Positions 17,716-26,437 of a DNA stretch of 64,000 nt are shown one piece after another. Where the stretch lies: the NCBI RefSeq assembly GCF_013401555.1, contig NZ_CP058552.1, forward strand, positions 5,952,001 through 6,016,000. Reading direction: 5' to 3'. Every line of letters begins with the position of its first letter. The stretch's first letter is position 1. This DNA comes from Paenibacillus sp. E222 (GTDB lineage Bacteria; Bacillota; Bacilli; Paenibacillales; Paenibacillaceae). A model generated the notes under the pieces. The model was not told the origin of the DNA and searched no databases. It was given only the letters and a program-made list of their open reading frames with translations. A program made the position numbers and the translations under genes.

Positions 17716-18255
17716 TCAACTCCCGGGCACCGTCTTCTCTCCAAAAAGAGTCAAGTCTTCCCAGCCATAAGCCACCTCTAACAGATCTTGACCGCCAATC
17801 CGGATATGCTGGGTTTGGACAGGAGTTCCGCCCATTTTTTCATAGAAACGACAGGCTGAATTTTGCTCCAGTGCCCAAATCAACAGGTTCCTCATATCCA
17901 GCGAAAGGAGATAACGAACGACGTGTCTCGCCAGCTGCTGGCCGATACCCGTTTGTTGCACTTCTTTCAGTAAATAAATAGCATACAACTCAGCATCGTA
18001 AGGCAATTTGCCTTCACGTTCCTTTCCACCGCAGGCGAATCCGACAATTTTCCCATCTTCCTGCTCAGCCACCACCAGAATCTGATCCTTTTCGCCAGAA
18101 CGGATATTTCGTTCCCATTGGGACAACCTTGATTCCGTAGTCAGATTGTCCAAAAAATCATCCGGCACGATCCCTCGATATGTCGTCTTCCAACTCTCTG
18201 TATGTACATGGGCTACGGCTTCTGCATCCCCTTCACGCGCTGGTCTGATTTGCAT
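17716..18255 (-). CDS. GNAT family N-acetyltransferase
   Basis: 179 aa. The start 'MQIRPAREGDAEAVAHVH', the acetyl-CoA binding region around 'LLKEVQQTGIGQQLARHV' (the Q/R-x-x-G-x-G/A loop) and the 'NSACRFYEKMGG' C-terminal helix are typical of Gcn5-related acetyltransferases. The acceptor is unknown. AAGGGAG precedes the ATG. The L,D-transpeptidase gene ends 67 nt downstream on the other side of a divergent-free gap; both read leftwards. Confidence 0.88.
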   Translation of the reverse strand: MQIRPAREGDAEAVAHVHTESWKTTYRGIVPDDFLDNLTTESRLSQWERNIRSGEKDQILVVAEQEDGKIVGFACGGKEREGKLPYDAELYAIYLLKEVQQTGIGQQLARHVVRYLLSLDMRNLLIWALEQNSACRFYEKMGGTPVQTQHIRIGGQDLLEVAYGWEDLTLFGEKTVPGS

Positions 18256-18313
18256 GTTATTACTCCCTTTCTCTCGGCCAAGCCGTGACTATACGATCCC
18301 CTTCTTCAGATAA

Positions 18314-18333
18314 ATCCGGCCCTAGGGCCGGAT
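18314..18333. repeat. 20 bp perfect palindrome at the L,D-transpeptidase stop
   Basis: ATCCGGCCCTAGGGCCGGAT is perfectly self-complementary and contains the stop codon of the L,D-transpeptidase gene. It could act as a terminator stem without a T run, but has almost no loop. Confidence 0.5.
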
Positions 18334-18660
18334 CGTTACTTGTGTGCCCACTGACACTTTCGAAGAAAGGTCCAGCACATCCGAGTTATACATACGTATG
18401 CACCCATGAGAAACGGATTTGCCAATGGATGAAGGATCATTGGTTCCATGAATCCCATAATGCGGCGCCGACAACCCCATCCAAAGAACACCAAATGGCC
18501 CTCCAGGGTTCTCTTGTTTGTTAATAATCGTAAACACGCCGTTAGGCGTCTGCGTGAGCATCTTGCCTATAGCGACAGGATAACCCTTAACCACCTGCGA
18601 GCCATCCAAAAGATATAACATATGATCCGACAGGTCCACGATGATGCTGTAATCTGGCAT
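18322..18660 (-). CDS. L,D-transpeptidase (YkuD domain)
   Basis: 112 aa, only the YkuD catalytic domain. The hallmark H-G-T near residue 70 and S-H-G-C-I-R-M near 84-90 supply the catalytic His and Cys. Such enzymes make 3-3 peptide cross-links or attach proteins to peptidoglycan. No LysM and no signal peptide are present, as in the short spore-associated members, so export or spore localisation is unclear. AGGAGGGATG provides the ribosome binding site. The stop lies in a 20 bp palindrome. Confidence 0.9.
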   Translation of the reverse strand: MPDYSIIVDLSDHMLYLLDGSQVVKGYPVAIGKMLTQTPNGVFTIINKQENPGGPFGVLWMGLSAPHYGIHGTNDPSSIGKSVSHGCIRMYNSDVLDLSSKVSVGTQVTIRP

Positions 18661-18716
18661 GATGGCATCCCTCCTGATCTATCCTATGCAGGATATAGAG
18701 GGATGCCCGCCTGGTC

Positions 18717-19808
18717 TCAGGCCTCTTCCCAGTCTTTTGTACTGCGGACATGTTTCGGTTTGCGAGAGCTGACGGGTTTGCTTGAAGCGGTCCGTCGTTT
18801 GGATGCCGCCTGTTCCTTGCGCTGCTGAAACTTCAGTTCCTTCTGCATTTTCAAGTAGTTGCCCAGCCTTTTTTCATCCAATGAACCTTCCTGAATAGCC
18901 TCCTTTACAGCGCAGCCGGCTTCCCGGGTATGTGTGCAATCCTGAAATCTGCATTCCGCAGCAAGTTGCTCAATTTCACCAAAAGCATGTGACAAACCAT
19001 CCTGACCTTCATCCCAAAGATTGAGTTCACGCATTCCCGGTGTGTCAATCAATACCGCTCCCTGCGGCAGTACAAATATTTCCCGATGAGTGGTCGTATG
19101 ACGTCCGCGGCTGTCGTCCTCACGAACGGCCTGCGTAAGCTGTACACTCTCGCCCATCATCCAGTTGACCAGGGTAGACTTACCACTACCGGATGAACCC
19201 GTCAAGGCAACCGTTGTGCCTGGAGACAGAAATTTTTCAAGTAAAGATTTGCCCTGATCCTGAACAGCCGATATGGCCAACACTTCAATCCCAGGAGCGA
19301 TGCCTTCCACCAGTGAAATTTGGTCTTCCACATTCTCGCTCAGATCGCTTTTACTTAGAATGATGACAGGTCTGACTCCACCATTCCAGGCCATCATAAT
19401 GTATCTTTCGAGCCGTCTCAAATTAAAATCATGATTAAGAGCGGCAACAATCAGTAATGTATCCACATTCGCCGCAATCAATTGCTCTTTGGTCACTGGA
19501 CCAGCGGCTTGTCTGGATACCCTGCTCTGACGTGGCACAATGCTGTGAATGATGGCTTCTTCTCCAGCTTGCCCTGTAGTAGCGACCCAATCCCCAACGG
19601 CTGGTACAATGCCAGTCTCCTCATGATCATGTCGCATCCGCCCGGATACCCGTCCCCAGCATTCTCCTTCAGCCGTAATCAGGCGAAGCAATTGCCCGTG
19701 ATCCGCAATAATTCTTGCCGGTTTTCTTAATTGTTCTTCCATACCCGTCTGCTGCCACAGCTCCTGCCACTTTGCAGACCAGCCGTATTTCTCCATCGTG
19801 TTATTCAA
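18717..19808 (-). CDS. rsgA: Ribosome small subunit-dependent GTPase A
   Basis: 363 aa, the circularly permuted GTPase arrangement: OB-fold (about 40-110), then NHDF/SKSD G4-like motif, G1 'GSSGSGKST' , G2/G3 'DTPGMREL', and a C-terminal zinc-binding region with 'CRFQDCTHTREAGC'. RsgA checks 30S maturation near the decoding site. The TTG start follows GGGAGG. This stand-alone copy lies away from the prpC-prkC region where rsgA usually sits, so a second paralogue elsewhere is possible. The C-terminal tail beyond the zinc knuckle is Lys/Arg/Ser-rich. Confidence 0.9.
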   Translation of the reverse strand: MNNTMEKYGWSAKWQELWQQTGMEEQLRKPARIIADHGQLLRLITAEGECWGRVSGRMRHDHEETGIVPAVGDWVATTGQAGEEAIIHSIVPRQSRVSRQAAGPVTKEQLIAANVDTLLIVAALNHDFNLRRLERYIMMAWNGGVRPVIILSKSDLSENVEDQISLVEGIAPGIEVLAISAVQDQGKSLLEKFLSPGTTVALTGSSGSGKSTLVNWMMGESVQLTQAVREDDSRGRHTTTHREIFVLPQGAVLIDTPGMRELNLWDEGQDGLSHAFGEIEQLAAECRFQDCTHTREAGCAVKEAIQEGSLDEKRLGNYLKMQKELKFQQRKEQAASKRRTASSKPVSSRKPKHVRSTKDWEEA

Positions 19809-20039
19809 AATAAAAATTCCTCCCGATAAATGGTGTGTTATCCTTCATTGACATTAACAACAATCAACAATGAACGCTCCGGTCCGGCATCAAAACCAAA
19901 TAAGCCACGAGCAGCACTTCACCCGCGGCAATAAGAAGTTAGCCGAACGAAAGATTGTTTTTATGGCATTCATATCGGACACATCAATACGACAATCCGA
20001 CACTCGTTATCCAGAAACAACCCATTTTCGGCATACAAA

Positions 20040-20070
20040 AAGCCACGGGTACGTCACCCGTGGCTTCATC
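20040..20070 (-). terminator. Strong terminator downstream of the small Cys-rich region
   Basis: AGCCACGGGT and ACCCGTGGCT form a perfect stem around a short loop at 20041-20064. The minus-strand continuation is TTTTTG, so it acts leftwards, after the ArsR-family gene and the small frame at 20140-20211. Confidence 0.8.
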
Positions 20071-20139
20071 TGTGCATGTTATTCTGTGTTACGTACATAT
20101 GGACAATATTGCGAACAATACTGCCCAACTGCCGTAAAA

Positions 20140-20211
20140 TTACATGCATTGATCCGTTCCGGAGACGCTGTTCATATTCAAATTAACGTATACTGCCATT
20201 AGATTTGTCAT
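20140..20211 (-). CDS. Possible 23-codon small ORF, perhaps frameshifted Cys-rich peptide gene
   Basis: An ATG at 20211 has GGGAGG 9 nt upstream (20221-20226) and reads 23 codons. In another frame the following DNA reads ACNFTAVGQYCSQYC.. and ends at 20079, but that frame has no start. A strong terminator follows at 20040-20070. The good ribosome binding site and terminator imply a transcribed small gene, and the frame switch suggests either a decayed gene or that only the short frame is real. Function unknown. Confidence 0.35.
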   Translation of the reverse strand: MTNLMAVYVNLNMNSVSGTDQCM

Positions 20212-20288
20212 TTAACATCGCCTCCCTTGTAGAATTATCCATCATGTTACACAGCTTCAACCGCTCTTGTCAAGTTTATTTTTTTTAC

Positions 20289-20882
20289 TTACTTTACTTG
20301 ATCCCAGCGAGTCCACATCTCCTTCGGATTCAGTTCATAGATCCCATCTTCCCGGTACATGAACTGGTGCATGATAAACTCCCGACGAATAGTGGCAAAA
20401 TCCTCATGATAGTTTTGAATGAATGCATTGATCTCTTTCTCCGTATATTTCCGTCCGAATTCCAGCTGCTCTACCAAATGACCCAGTACAATTAGCTTTT
20501 TCTTATATTGAGCCGGGATCTGACGCAATCGTCCATCCTTCGAGAAGAAATTACGCATCACGGATGCCTTCAGCGTCTCATTCACATCACTCATATCGGC
20601 AACCTCCTCTTGTCTAAAAATAAAATCAACTGAAGCTTGCGCATGCTCCCTGATAAAATAGGGATTGAGCGAGAAAAACACCGTATTTTTCTCTCTGCGT
20701 TCCTTGATTAGCGCCGCTTCTCTTAGTTTGGATGCATGATGTGTAACGGTTGGCTGAGACAAGTTAAGCTTCTCGGCAAGCGCTTGCCCATGAAGTTCTC
20801 CCTGAGATAACAGCAGCAGCATCCGAAGCCGGGTTGGATCAGCCAAAGCTTTATGGTAAGCCACAATCTTCTCCAGTTGCAT
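20289..20882 (-). CDS. ArsR-family regulator with DUF2087 domain
   Basis: 197 aa. N-terminal winged helix of ArsR type (ALADPTRLRMLLLL, with recognition helix 'LSQPTVTHHASKLRE'); no Cys metal-binding motif in helix 3, so it probably does not sense metals the usual way. The C-terminal approximately 90 residues (from 'DGRLRQIPAQYKKK') form the DUF2087 domain. It reads divergently from bdr, 177 bp apart. The ATG at 20882 is chosen with GTGAG upstream; a TTG 9 nt earlier is possible. A perfect 16 bp palindrome (20903-20918) between its -10 and start is probably its own operator. Confidence 0.85.
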   Translation of the reverse strand: MQLEKIVAYHKALADPTRLRMLLLLSQGELHGQALAEKLNLSQPTVTHHASKLREAALIKERREKNTVFFSLNPYFIREHAQASVDFIFRQEEVADMSDVNETLKASVMRNFFSKDGRLRQIPAQYKKKLIVLGHLVEQLEFGRKYTEKEINAFIQNYHEDFATIRREFIMHQFMYREDGIYELNPKEMWTRWDQVK

Positions 20883-20902
20883 TTCGCTCAACTCACTTTC
20901 GT

Positions 20903-20918
20903 TTAGATGATCATCTAA
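20903..20918. promoter_or_regulatory. Perfect 16 bp palindrome, candidate operator of the ArsR/DUF2087 regulator
   Basis: TTAGATGATCATCTAA is fully self-complementary. It lies between the predicted -10 and the start codon, where a bound repressor would block transcription. Confidence 0.6.
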
Positions 20919-20922
20919 TTTG

Positions 20923-20951
20923 ATATTAGTCTTTTCCCTCTCTTAAGTCAA
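20923..20951 (-). promoter_or_regulatory. Promoter of the ArsR/DUF2087 gene
   Basis: Minus-strand TTGACT (20946-20951), 17 bp spacer, TAATAT (20923-20928): a good sigma-A type promoter. Confidence 0.65.
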
Positions 20952-21058
20952 TTCCTTAAGGTCAGGATCATTTCTTTACTTTCTTATCCTTCTTGAACTG
21001 GCATTAAACCCATATTTACGGTAGGATTATAGTGCTTGAAATAAGGAGGATTAAGAAC

Positions 21059-22057
21059 ATGGAAGATGTCATTATTATCGGCGGAGGCCCATGCGGTCTG
21101 TCTGCTGCCATTGAATGCGAACGGCTGGGACTGTCCGCAGTAATTGTTGAGAAGTACAATATCGTCCAATCTATTTATCTGTATCCAACCCATATGCAGT
21201 TTTTCAGTACAGCCGAATTACTTGAGATCGGGAATGTTCCGTTCAGTACACCGAACGACAAGCCTTTTCGTTACGAGGCACTCGCCTATTATCGCAAGGT
21301 AGCCGAACATTTCGGCCTGCGTGTTCATAACTATGAAGAAGCCCAAGAAATCAAACGCAAAGACGATGGCACGTTCGAGGTACATACGGTCAATCGGCGT
21401 GGGCAGGCAATCGTTCATGAAGGACGAAATGTCGTTGTGGCTACTGGTTATTTTGACCACCCTAACTATCTTGGCATTCCCGGAGAAGACAAAGATAAAG
21501 TCACTCATTATTTCCGTGAAGCTCATCCTTACACACGCACACGTGTCGCCATTATTGGAGGTAGTAATTCAGCTGTCGATGCTGCGATGGAACTGGTTCG
21601 TGTCGGCGCACATATTGACATGGTTTATCGTGGGAGCGGTGTTTCGGAACATATTAAACCATGGGTTCGTCCATTGTTCGAAAGCATGGTTCAAAAAGGA
21701 AAAATCTCACTTCACCTTGGCTCACGTGTAAATGAAATTTTGGATGATTCCATTCGGTTGCTCCATTCTGATGGATCCTCAAGTGAACTCGACAATGACT
21801 TTGTGCTGGCCTTGACCGGATTCCGTCCTGACCGCAAGCTGCTTTCTTCCGTAGGTGTGGAGATGTCTGAGGATATGGATAAACCGGTATATGACCCGCA
21901 GACAATGGAAAGCAGCGTACCAGGCATTTACGTTGGCGGAGTAATCGCATCAGGGCGCAATGCCAACGAAGTGTTTATTGAATCCGGGCGCTGGCATGGA
22001 AGATATATTGCTGAACATATCGTTGGTCGGCATCGCGGGCAGACCGAAGGGGAATGA
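21059..22057 (+). CDS. bdr: YpdA-family bacillithiol disulfide reductase
   Basis: 332 aa flavin-dependent pyridine nucleotide oxidoreductase. FAD-binding '[12 protein letters not shown]' at the N-terminus, the central NAD(P)H motif '[17 protein letters not shown]', and a C-terminal '[11 protein letters not shown]' FAD contact. It lacks the CxxC redox pair of thioredoxin reductases but keeps the single Cys in GGPCG, as in YpdA/Bdr proteins that reduce bacillithiol disulfide in Firmicutes. The ATG follows AAGGAGG. The DUF441 gene overlaps its stop by 4 nt, so both are one operon. Confidence 0.88.
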   Translation: MEDVIIIGGGPCGLSAAIECERLGLSAVIVEKYNIVQSIYLYPTHMQFFSTAELLEIGNVPFSTPNDKPFRYEALAYYRKVAEHFGLRVHNYEEAQEIKRKDDGTFEVHTVNRRGQAIVHEGRNVVVATGYFDHPNYLGIPGEDKDKVTHYFREAHPYTRTRVAIIGGSNSAVDAAMELVRVGAHIDMVYRGSGVSEHIKPWVRPLFESMVQKGKISLHLGSRVNEILDDSIRLLHSDGSSSELDNDFVLALTGFRPDRKLLSSVGVEMSEDMDKPVYDPQTMESSVPGIYVGGVIASGRNANEVFIESGRWHGRYIAEHIVGRHRGQTEGE

Positions 22058-22506
22058 AATCAATGGATATGACTTCACTGCTGTTGCTCGTTTTTGCCGC
22101 GTTAGGTATTATCAGCAGTAATACACCCGTAACCGTAGCGATGGTATTTCTGTTGCTGCTGCGGGTGCTGAACCTAAATCAGACTTTTCCTTGGCTGGAA
22201 AAGTACGGACTTACGATCGGTATTATCATCCTGACCATTGGTGTTATGGCACCTCTCGCCAGCGGCAAGATCAGTTTGCAGACGATTGGAGAGTCTTTTC
22301 TCCACTGGAAATCGCTGCTCGCCATTGGTGTAGGATTACTTGTCGCCCATTTGGGAGGACGAGGAGCTACGCTGATGAGTACACAGCCTACCGTCGTTGC
22401 CGGGCTGCTTATTGGTACAGTGCTTGGGGTTGCCTTGTTCAAGGGTGTACCGGTCGGTCCCCTGATTGCAGCAGGAATTTTATCGTTACTGCTCGGAAAA
22501 TCATGA
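22054..22506 (+). CDS. DUF441 (UPF0756) integral membrane protein
   Basis: 150 aa with four hydrophobic helices, matching the length and pattern of the UPF0756/YtwI family. Function unknown. The ATG overlaps the bdr stop (ATGA), indicating translational coupling; a second ATG three codons later is also possible. Confidence 0.85.
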   Translation: MKSMDMTSLLLLVFAALGIISSNTPVTVAMVFLLLLRVLNLNQTFPWLEKYGLTIGIIILTIGVMAPLASGKISLQTIGESFLHWKSLLAIGVGLLVAHLGGRGATLMSTQPTVVAGLLIGTVLGVALFKGVPVGPLIAAGILSLLLGKS

Positions 22507-22691
22507 TCAAAGTTGGGCCTTGACACCCTTCTGCTGACTGGCTGTTTTTCCCACCGTTGTATGATATACTTCTATTCATGCAATTCAAGCACCCAAGTCC
22601 ATAGCAGAGAAATCAATTGGATGTTCCTTCATACAAAAGAAAATGGATATACCTCGCAACTATTAATGGCCGCAGGAGGATTCAGGAACCC

Positions 22692-23207
22692 ATGTCACGT
22701 CAGTTTGTTACAGAAGCCGTGATGGTGGCAATTTACGGTCAATTACTCGCGCCGCCGGCGCCTGTTGAATATATTGTTCCTTACACCACCATCCTGGAGT
22801 TATATGAATTTCAGACCACCCCTGACCCTTTGATGGATAATCCGGCAGATGACCAGCATGTGAAATCCAAGATTAACGAAATGATTTCTTATTTTGAAGA
22901 ACCGTTGAATAAGAAAAAAATAGAGCGCGCCCTGGCGGTTCCCTGGGCCAAAAGTCCGTCCATTTTGTTTGGTGATCAGGTCTCCATTGCCATTGTTAAT
23001 GCAGTTGATACCGCACAATATGGTGAATATTTTGATCCCATTGAGACCGAACTGCTGCTCACTTCGCAGCGTCTGGATATCCCTATCCTTACCGACCAGG
23101 TCGAATTGATCGCTCGTATTATTGAATCGGCATCTCCTGTGCAAGTCTTCGATATTGACGATTTTGATTTTGCGATGGATGATGAAGAACCGCTTGATCA
23201 AGTCTAG
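22692..23207 (+). CDS. Conserved Paenibacillus protein of unknown function
   Basis: 171 aa from MSRQFVTEAV; longer in-frame starts lack a better site, and AGGAGG lies 12-15 nt upstream. Acidic, soluble, no signal peptide. I recognise it as a type common in Paenibacillus that databases sometimes label ADP-heptose synthase; I see no nucleotidyltransferase motifs, so that label should not be trusted. Ends before a strong bidirectional terminator. Confidence 0.7.
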   Translation: MSRQFVTEAVMVAIYGQLLAPPAPVEYIVPYTTILELYEFQTTPDPLMDNPADDQHVKSKINEMISYFEEPLNKKKIERALAVPWAKSPSILFGDQVSIAIVNAVDTAQYGEYFDPIETELLLTSQRLDIPILTDQVELIARIIESASPVQVFDIDDFDFAMDDEEPLDQV

Positions 23208-23281
23208 TTATGACGGGAACCAGATCGCTCACAAGAATGATCATCGTACTCATGGATATCGATCCATAGATTGCTGATTGT

Positions 23282-23331
23282 CGCAACAAAGAAGACGCCT
23301 TCCCGTCAGGAAAGGCGTCTTCTTTGTTGCG
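23282..23331. terminator. Bidirectional terminator with 20 bp arms
   Basis: CGCAACAAAGAAGACGCCTT (23282-23301) and its complement at 23312-23331 are perfect, separated by 10 nt. It sits between the convergent 171 aa gene and Nudix gene, whose stop is 2 nt away. Confidence 0.85.
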
Positions 23332-23332
23332 T

Positions 23333-23782
23333 TTATTCAATTCCGGAAGATCTTAGCAGCAAGCGGCTAAGATCATTCAGCCTGGGCAATGATTTGAGAT
23401 CAAAAAACTTCAGCCCCGCTTCGCTATTTACTCGTGATTCGACGAGAGAATCCTGAACAATTTGTGCCCTGAACATGGCAATGACAAAATATTCTTCATC
23501 CCCACTGGCATGCAAATGTCTCAGATTCGGACCGGAATGCAAACCTTCAAGTATCATATGATTGGTGGTCCACCCCGTCTCTTCCCACAGTTCCCTGTGC
23601 GCGGTGTCCTCAATGGCTTCTCCCGGGCGCATCTGTCCCGCAGGAATACGCCAATGTCCGTGTTCAGCATGCTGGATCAGCAATAATTCACCTTGTTCAT
23701 TCTCGGCCCGAACCGCCGCCTTAACAACTATATGAGAGCGATTCGCGATATACTGGGCCAAATCTCGGGCTGGCGGATTCAT
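23333..23782 (-). CDS. Nudix hydrolase
   Basis: 149 aa. An intact Nudix box (G-x5-E-x7-R-E-x2-E-E-x-G) begins in 'GQMRPGEAIEDTAHRELWEETG'-type sequence around residues 48-70. The family hydrolyses nucleoside diphosphates linked to another moiety; the substrate is not predictable here. AGGAGGAG precedes the ATG. The stop abuts the shared terminator. Confidence 0.88.
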   Translation of the reverse strand: MNPPARDLAQYIANRSHIVVKAAVRAENEQGELLLIQHAEHGHWRIPAGQMRPGEAIEDTAHRELWEETGWTTNHMILEGLHSGPNLRHLHASGDEEYFVIAMFRAQIVQDSLVESRVNSEAGLKFFDLKSLPRLNDLSRLLLRSSGIE

Positions 23783-23852
23783 GTCGTATCTCCTCCTGTT
23801 CGAAAATTGTGCGACCGGTGATGAGCCATTCTATATACGCGGAGATATCACG

Positions 23853-24149
23853 TTAAATCTCAGTGTAGCGATATTCGATATCCTGTCCTTCTTCAACAAC
23901 ATCTACATGAAGTTGATGACCCTTCAGATACCAGTAATCATGATCTTCCATAAAAAATTGGATACCCGATACCTTCGTTTGATCAGCAGGATGTCTCGGT
24001 TCCTCCACGGCGATTCCGAGGGAGAAGCCAGGATGAAGACCTCCGCCGGAGCTATAACGGGCGAAGAATCGAATGCTGTCTCCTTCGTTCAAATTCAGTT
24101 CTTCCTTATACCAGCGAGCAGCGCGGTCAGATACATGTATGGTACTCAT
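23853..24149 (-). CDS. HesB/YneR-like protein without cysteines
   Basis: 98 aa matching the HesB/YadR/YfhF (YneR) family in length and pattern ('IHVSDRAARWYKEE', 'SSGGGLHPGFSLGI'). A-type Fe-S carriers use three Cys; this protein has none, so iron-sulfur binding by that route is excluded. The role of this Firmicute branch is unknown. AAGGAG precedes the ATG. It is divergent from the bmr leader, 235 bp away. Confidence 0.82.
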   Translation of the reverse strand: MSTIHVSDRAARWYKEELNLNEGDSIRFFARYSSGGGLHPGFSLGIAVEEPRHPADQTKVSGIQFFMEDHDYWYLKGHQLHVDVVEEGQDIEYRYTEI

Positions 24150-24299
24150 TTGGTGTCAGCTCCTTCTCTATATATATGTTCCATCATATCGCTACAATGG
24201 CCTGATTACAAACCTCAACCACCCCAAATACGCAAAAAAAGTTCATTCACTTGTCATAATTCCATCACAATGGCAGCATCTTCTGTTTTGGAAAAACGT

Positions 24300-24329
24300 T
24301 TGACAGATTGTAAAAGTCGGTGTTAAGAT
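24300..24329 (+). promoter_or_regulatory. Promoter of the bmr-like leader and exporter operon
   Basis: TTGACA at 24300-24305, 17-18 bp spacer, TTAAGAT at 24323-24329. Confidence 0.65.
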
Positions 24330-24384
24330 GCAAACATACGAGATCCACATGCAATTTATTACCAAAAAAGAAAGGGTGATTACG

Positions 24385-24465
24385 GTGTTTAACAATGACG
24401 ATCTACATCAATTCAACATACAACTAAATACCGGAGCACCCATGAAATCGTTATTCCGTTCATAA
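24385..24465 (+). CDS. 26-codon leader peptide upstream of the ABC exporter (BmrB-like role)
   Basis: GTG start with AAAGGGTGA 6 nt upstream, reading VFNNDDLHQFNIQL.. to ..MKSLFRS and stopping at TAA. It lies between a good promoter and a terminator that precedes the exporter genes. In B. subtilis the homologous bmrCD genes are controlled by translation of a leader peptide, BmrB, through ribosome-mediated attenuation, and the arrangement here is the same. No similarity to BmrB can be claimed from memory. Confidence 0.65.
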   Translation: MFNNDDLHQFNIQLNTGAPMKSLFRS

Positions 24466-24613
24466 GACAGCATCACAGAAGCCTCTAGTCAGGTTTGCTG
24501 TTTTGTACTCTCACAATCGAACTTTATCTACGGTGGTGGCTCTGCTCTCGGAGCCATGCTGCCGTATGAATGATACTCAAGACATACCGCCTGCGTGCGG
24601 TATGTCTTTTTTT
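24466..24613 (+). promoter_or_regulatory. Attenuator region of the bmrCD-like operon
   Basis: Directly after the leader stop come ACAGCA..TGCTGT (24467-24501), then GGCTC..GAGCC (24538-24555), and then an intrinsic terminator, AGACATACCGC / GCGGTATGTCT (24580-24607) with seven T. The exporter start is 67 nt further on. Alternative pairing of these elements, set by ribosome position on the leader, would decide readthrough. Induction by ribosome-targeting drugs is inferred from the B. subtilis case. Confidence 0.65.
24579..24613 (+). terminator. Leader terminator upstream of the exporter
   Basis: 11 bp stem with a 6 nt loop followed by TTTTTTT, placed between the leader peptide and bmrC. Confidence 0.85.
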
Positions 24614-24679
24614 GTGGGCTCAAATGGCTAAACATGAACGGGACATGCATTTCACGAACTTGAAAGGAAGGGATACCAC

Positions 24680-26425
24680 TTGTTCTCTGTACTTAAAAAT
24701 CTGGCCTGGTTTTTCCGGCTGGAACGCAAACGATACCTCATTGGTGTCACCTTGCTTATTATGGTGGGCATCATTGAACTGCTGCCACCTCGTCTTCTGG
24801 GCAACGCTATTGACGAGATTGTACGCGGTTCCATCACCGGCGCTTCACTTACACGTTACATTTTACTTATTCTAGGATCGGTCATCATTATTTATCTGAC
24901 AACGTACATATGGATGCACAAACTGTTTGGCGGTGCCAATCTGGTTGAACGTTTGCTGCGGTCACGCTTTATGGACCATTTGCTGCGGATGACTCCGCCC
25001 TTTTTTGAGAAGAACAGAACTGGCGATCTGATGGCACGTGCCACCAATGATCTTCGTTCCATTGCCACCACAGCAGGCTTCGGCATGCTGACGTTAACCG
25101 ACTCCACTGCTTTTCTGGCAACCGTATTATTCGCCATGGGTTTTCTGGTTAGCTGGAAACTGACCCTGGCCGCAATTCTGCCTCTGCCCTTTATCGCCAT
25201 CGCCATGATGATCTATGGTAAAGCCGTCCATCAACGATACACACTGGCACAGGATGCATTCGGGGATATGAACGATCAGGTGCTTGAATCTATTGCCGGC
25301 ATTCGAGTCGTGCGTGCCTATGTTCAGGAACGCCTGGACGAGAAAAGATTCGCCGATGTCACCGAAGATGTGTACCGCAAAAATCTGGCCGTTGCCAAGA
25401 TGGATGCACTGTTCGAACCTACCATCCGGTTATGTGTCGGACTCAGTTATGTGATTGCACTTGCCTACGGCATTTATCTTGTTTTTCATAATGAAATTAC
25501 CCTAGGGGATCTCGTATCGTTCAATATGTACCTGGGGATGATGATCTGGCCAATGTTTGCAATTGGCGAATTGATTAACCTGATGCAGCGTGGCAGTGCC
25601 TCACTCGATCGTGTTAACGAAACGCTATCTGTAGAACCTGCCGTGAAAGATGTTGAGCAGCCTGCTCATATTCCTAATCCGGAAGAGATCGCCATGCAGG
25701 ATGTTACCTTCCGTTATCCTAGTTCTACTGTCGACAATCTCAGTCATGTCAGCTTTTCACTTCGACGTGGGCAGACACTGGGGATCGTGGGACGTACAGG
25801 TAGCGGCAAGTCCACCCTGCTCAAACAATTGCTTCATGAATACCCGGCTGGATCGGGTAAATTAAGCATCTCCGGTCATCCGATTCAGGATATCGCCAAA
25901 GACGACCTGCACAGCTGGATTGGATATGTTCCACAGGAACAGGTGCTGTTCTCCAAATCAGTCCGTCAGAACATTCAATTCGGTAAGCCTGGTGCTGATG
26001 ATAATGTGATTATGGAAGCGATTCGCACCGCAGCCTTTGACGGAGATCTGGGCACTTTATCCGATGGTCTGGACACACTCGTTGGTGAAAAAGGAATTGC
26101 GCTGTCCGGTGGACAGAAACAGCGGGTATCGCTGGCACGTGCCTTTATCGCCGATCCGGACATTTTGATTCTGGATGATGCTTTATCTGCCGTCGATGCA
26201 CGAACCGAAGCCAAAATTATCGAAAATATACGCAGCAAACGCTCGGGCAAAACAACGCTGATCTCGACTCACCGCCTGTCCGCTATTGAACACGCAGACC
26301 GAATCATTGTACTGGAGCACGGGAAAATAACGGAAGAAGGAACCCATCAGGAACTGCTTGCTATGAACGGCTGGTACCGTGAACAGTATGAACGGCAGCA
26401 GGTGGAGTCTAATTTGTCCACGTAG
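24680..26425 (+). CDS. bmrC: Heterodimeric multidrug ABC exporter, BmrC-type subunit
   Basis: 581 aa: six TM helices (residues 1-310) and one nucleotide-binding domain. Walker A GRTGSGKST, signature LSGGQKQR, Walker B ending LILDDALSAVD, in which the catalytic Glu is replaced by Asp. This degenerate site is the mark of the BmrC half of BmrCD/YheIH transporters, which export drugs such as Hoechst dye and others in B. subtilis. TTG start with AAAGGAAGG upstream. The partner gene starts 12 nt after the stop. Confidence 0.9.
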   Translation: MFSVLKNLAWFFRLERKRYLIGVTLLIMVGIIELLPPRLLGNAIDEIVRGSITGASLTRYILLILGSVIIIYLTTYIWMHKLFGGANLVERLLRSRFMDHLLRMTPPFFEKNRTGDLMARATNDLRSIATTAGFGMLTLTDSTAFLATVLFAMGFLVSWKLTLAAILPLPFIAIAMMIYGKAVHQRYTLAQDAFGDMNDQVLESIAGIRVVRAYVQERLDEKRFADVTEDVYRKNLAVAKMDALFEPTIRLCVGLSYVIALAYGIYLVFHNEITLGDLVSFNMYLGMMIWPMFAIGELINLMQRGSASLDRVNETLSVEPAVKDVEQPAHIPNPEEIAMQDVTFRYPSSTVDNLSHVSFSLRRGQTLGIVGRTGSGKSTLLKQLLHEYPAGSGKLSISGHPIQDIAKDDLHSWIGYVPQEQVLFSKSVRQNIQFGKPGADDNVIMEAIRTAAFDGDLGTLSDGLDTLVGEKGIALSGGQKQRVSLARAFIADPDILILDDALSAVDARTEAKIIENIRSKRSGKTTLISTHRLSAIEHADRIIVLEHGKITEEGTHQELLAMNGWYREQYERQQVESNLST

Positions 26426-26437
26426 GAGGTTAACGCT

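Noticed and set aside
22617..23207. ADP-heptose synthase label for the 171 aa protein
   Set aside because: No HxGH or kinase motifs were visible; kept as unknown.
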